Source: Promicromonospora iranensis (lineage in GTDB: Bacteria; Actinomycetota; Actinomycetes; Actinomycetales; Cellulomonadaceae). From it: a stretch of DNA of 64,000 nucleotides. Of the stretch, positions 63,746-64,000 are shown piece after piece. The notes under the pieces were generated by a model that saw only the letters and a list, made by a program, of their open reading frames with translations, was not told the DNA's origin and did no database searches. The DNA is taken from assembly GCF_028994805.1 (NCBI RefSeq), contig NZ_JAJQQP010000004.1, forward strand, positions 62,001 to 126,000, read 5' to 3'. Positions within the stretch are counted from its first letter, which is position 1. The number at the start of each line of letters is the position of its first letter. The position numbers and the translations under genes are program-made.

Positions 63746-64000
63746 ATGACCGAGACTCTTGAAGCTCCGGGCCTCGCCATCGACGACGCGACCGCCGACC
63801 GCCTGTTCCGCACGGCGCGCACCGTGACGACGTTCGCCGGGTCCGACGTGACCGACGAGCAGCTCGCCGCCGTCTACGACCTCATCAAGTGGGGCCCCAC
63901 CTCGATGAACGTCAGCCCGCTCCGGGTGCTGGTCGTCCGCACGCCGGAGGCGCGGGAGCGCCTCGTCGCGAACATGCCCGAGGGCAACCGGGAACGCGTG
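63746..64000 (+). CDS. Nitroreductase-family protein, RutE-like (3' end missing)
   Basis: The first 85 residues are visible; the gene continues past the window. [19 protein letters not shown] and [17 protein letters not shown] match the malonic-semialdehyde reductase/RutE and related FMN nitroreductases. No rut genes are nearby in the visible part. Expression is likely controlled through the inverted repeat at 63698. Confidence 0.85.
   Translation, partial: MTETLEAPGLAIDDATADRLFRTARTVTTFAGSDVTDEQLAAVYDLIKWGPTSMNVSPLRVLVVRTPEARERLVANMPEGNRERV

Overview
The window is a high-GC actinobacterial chromosome segment, most like a Micrococcales organism of the Promicromonosporaceae/Cellulomonadaceae type. 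That placement is an inference from codon use, gene order, a zinc-type S14, the F420-style oxidoreductase, sortase-anchored 'choice-of-anchor' proteins and the many starts with no Shine-Dalgarno. The first ~34 kb is the conserved transcription/translation core; the remaining 30 kb is housekeeping and accessory genes.

Layout. 1-7334: rpoB (5' end missing) and rpoC. 7345-7448: an unusually long compound hairpin. 7481-12220: str operon (rpsL, rpsG, fusA, tuf) with a clear promoter and long leader, closed by a perfect 17-bp hairpin. 12252-22401: S10 and spc operons in canonical order. 22571-25395: secY, adk, map. 25461-25916: a small membrane protein. 26210-29599: infA, rpmJ, rpsM, rpsK, rpoA, rplQ (no rpsD). 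29629-31800: a ROK-type sugar kinase, truA and a DUF5709-like gene, where truA ends inside a hairpin related to the one after rpoC. 31891-33121: rplM-rpsI. 33275-38635: glmM, a DedA-type gene, coaA and glmS, so two enzymes of UDP-GlcNAc synthesis lie close together. 38666-43962: MazG-like, alpha/beta hydrolase, a 36-residue membrane microprotein too short for ordinary gene calling, acpS, LLM oxidoreductase, NAD(P)HX repair enzyme and hemerythrin-like protein. 44149-51131: an accessory surface block with a LuxR/NTPase regulator, a LAATG-anchored surface protein preceded by a striking repeat/palindrome array, and a minimal membrane-tethered copper amine oxidase homologue. 51162-56601: methyltransferase, membrane protein plus two-component system, GNAT, an unknown 100-residue protein and a thiol peroxidase. 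56680-63634: RluA-type synthase, alr, tsaE, tsaB, rimI, a rhodanese, a membrane protein and tsaD on the other strand. 63746-64000: start of a nitroreductase-family gene.

Two expression styles are visible. The translation genes have Shine-Dalgarno sites, tight TGATG/GTGA overlaps and GC-rich intercistronic hairpins. At least thirteen of the accessory and housekeeping genes instead show a TAnnnT-like -10 box 6-8 nt upstream of the start codon, which implies leaderless mRNAs. No tRNA, rRNA, CRISPR array, transposase or prophage gene was seen.

The most interesting points are the compound hairpin family (rpoC and truA 3' ends), the operator-like array before the surface protein, the minimal amine oxidase with a W-Y-E cofactor motif, an Asn at the rifampicin-critical RpoB position 531 (E. 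coli numbering), the membrane microprotein with its stem-loop leader, and a rhodanese inserted in the tRNA t6A gene cluster.
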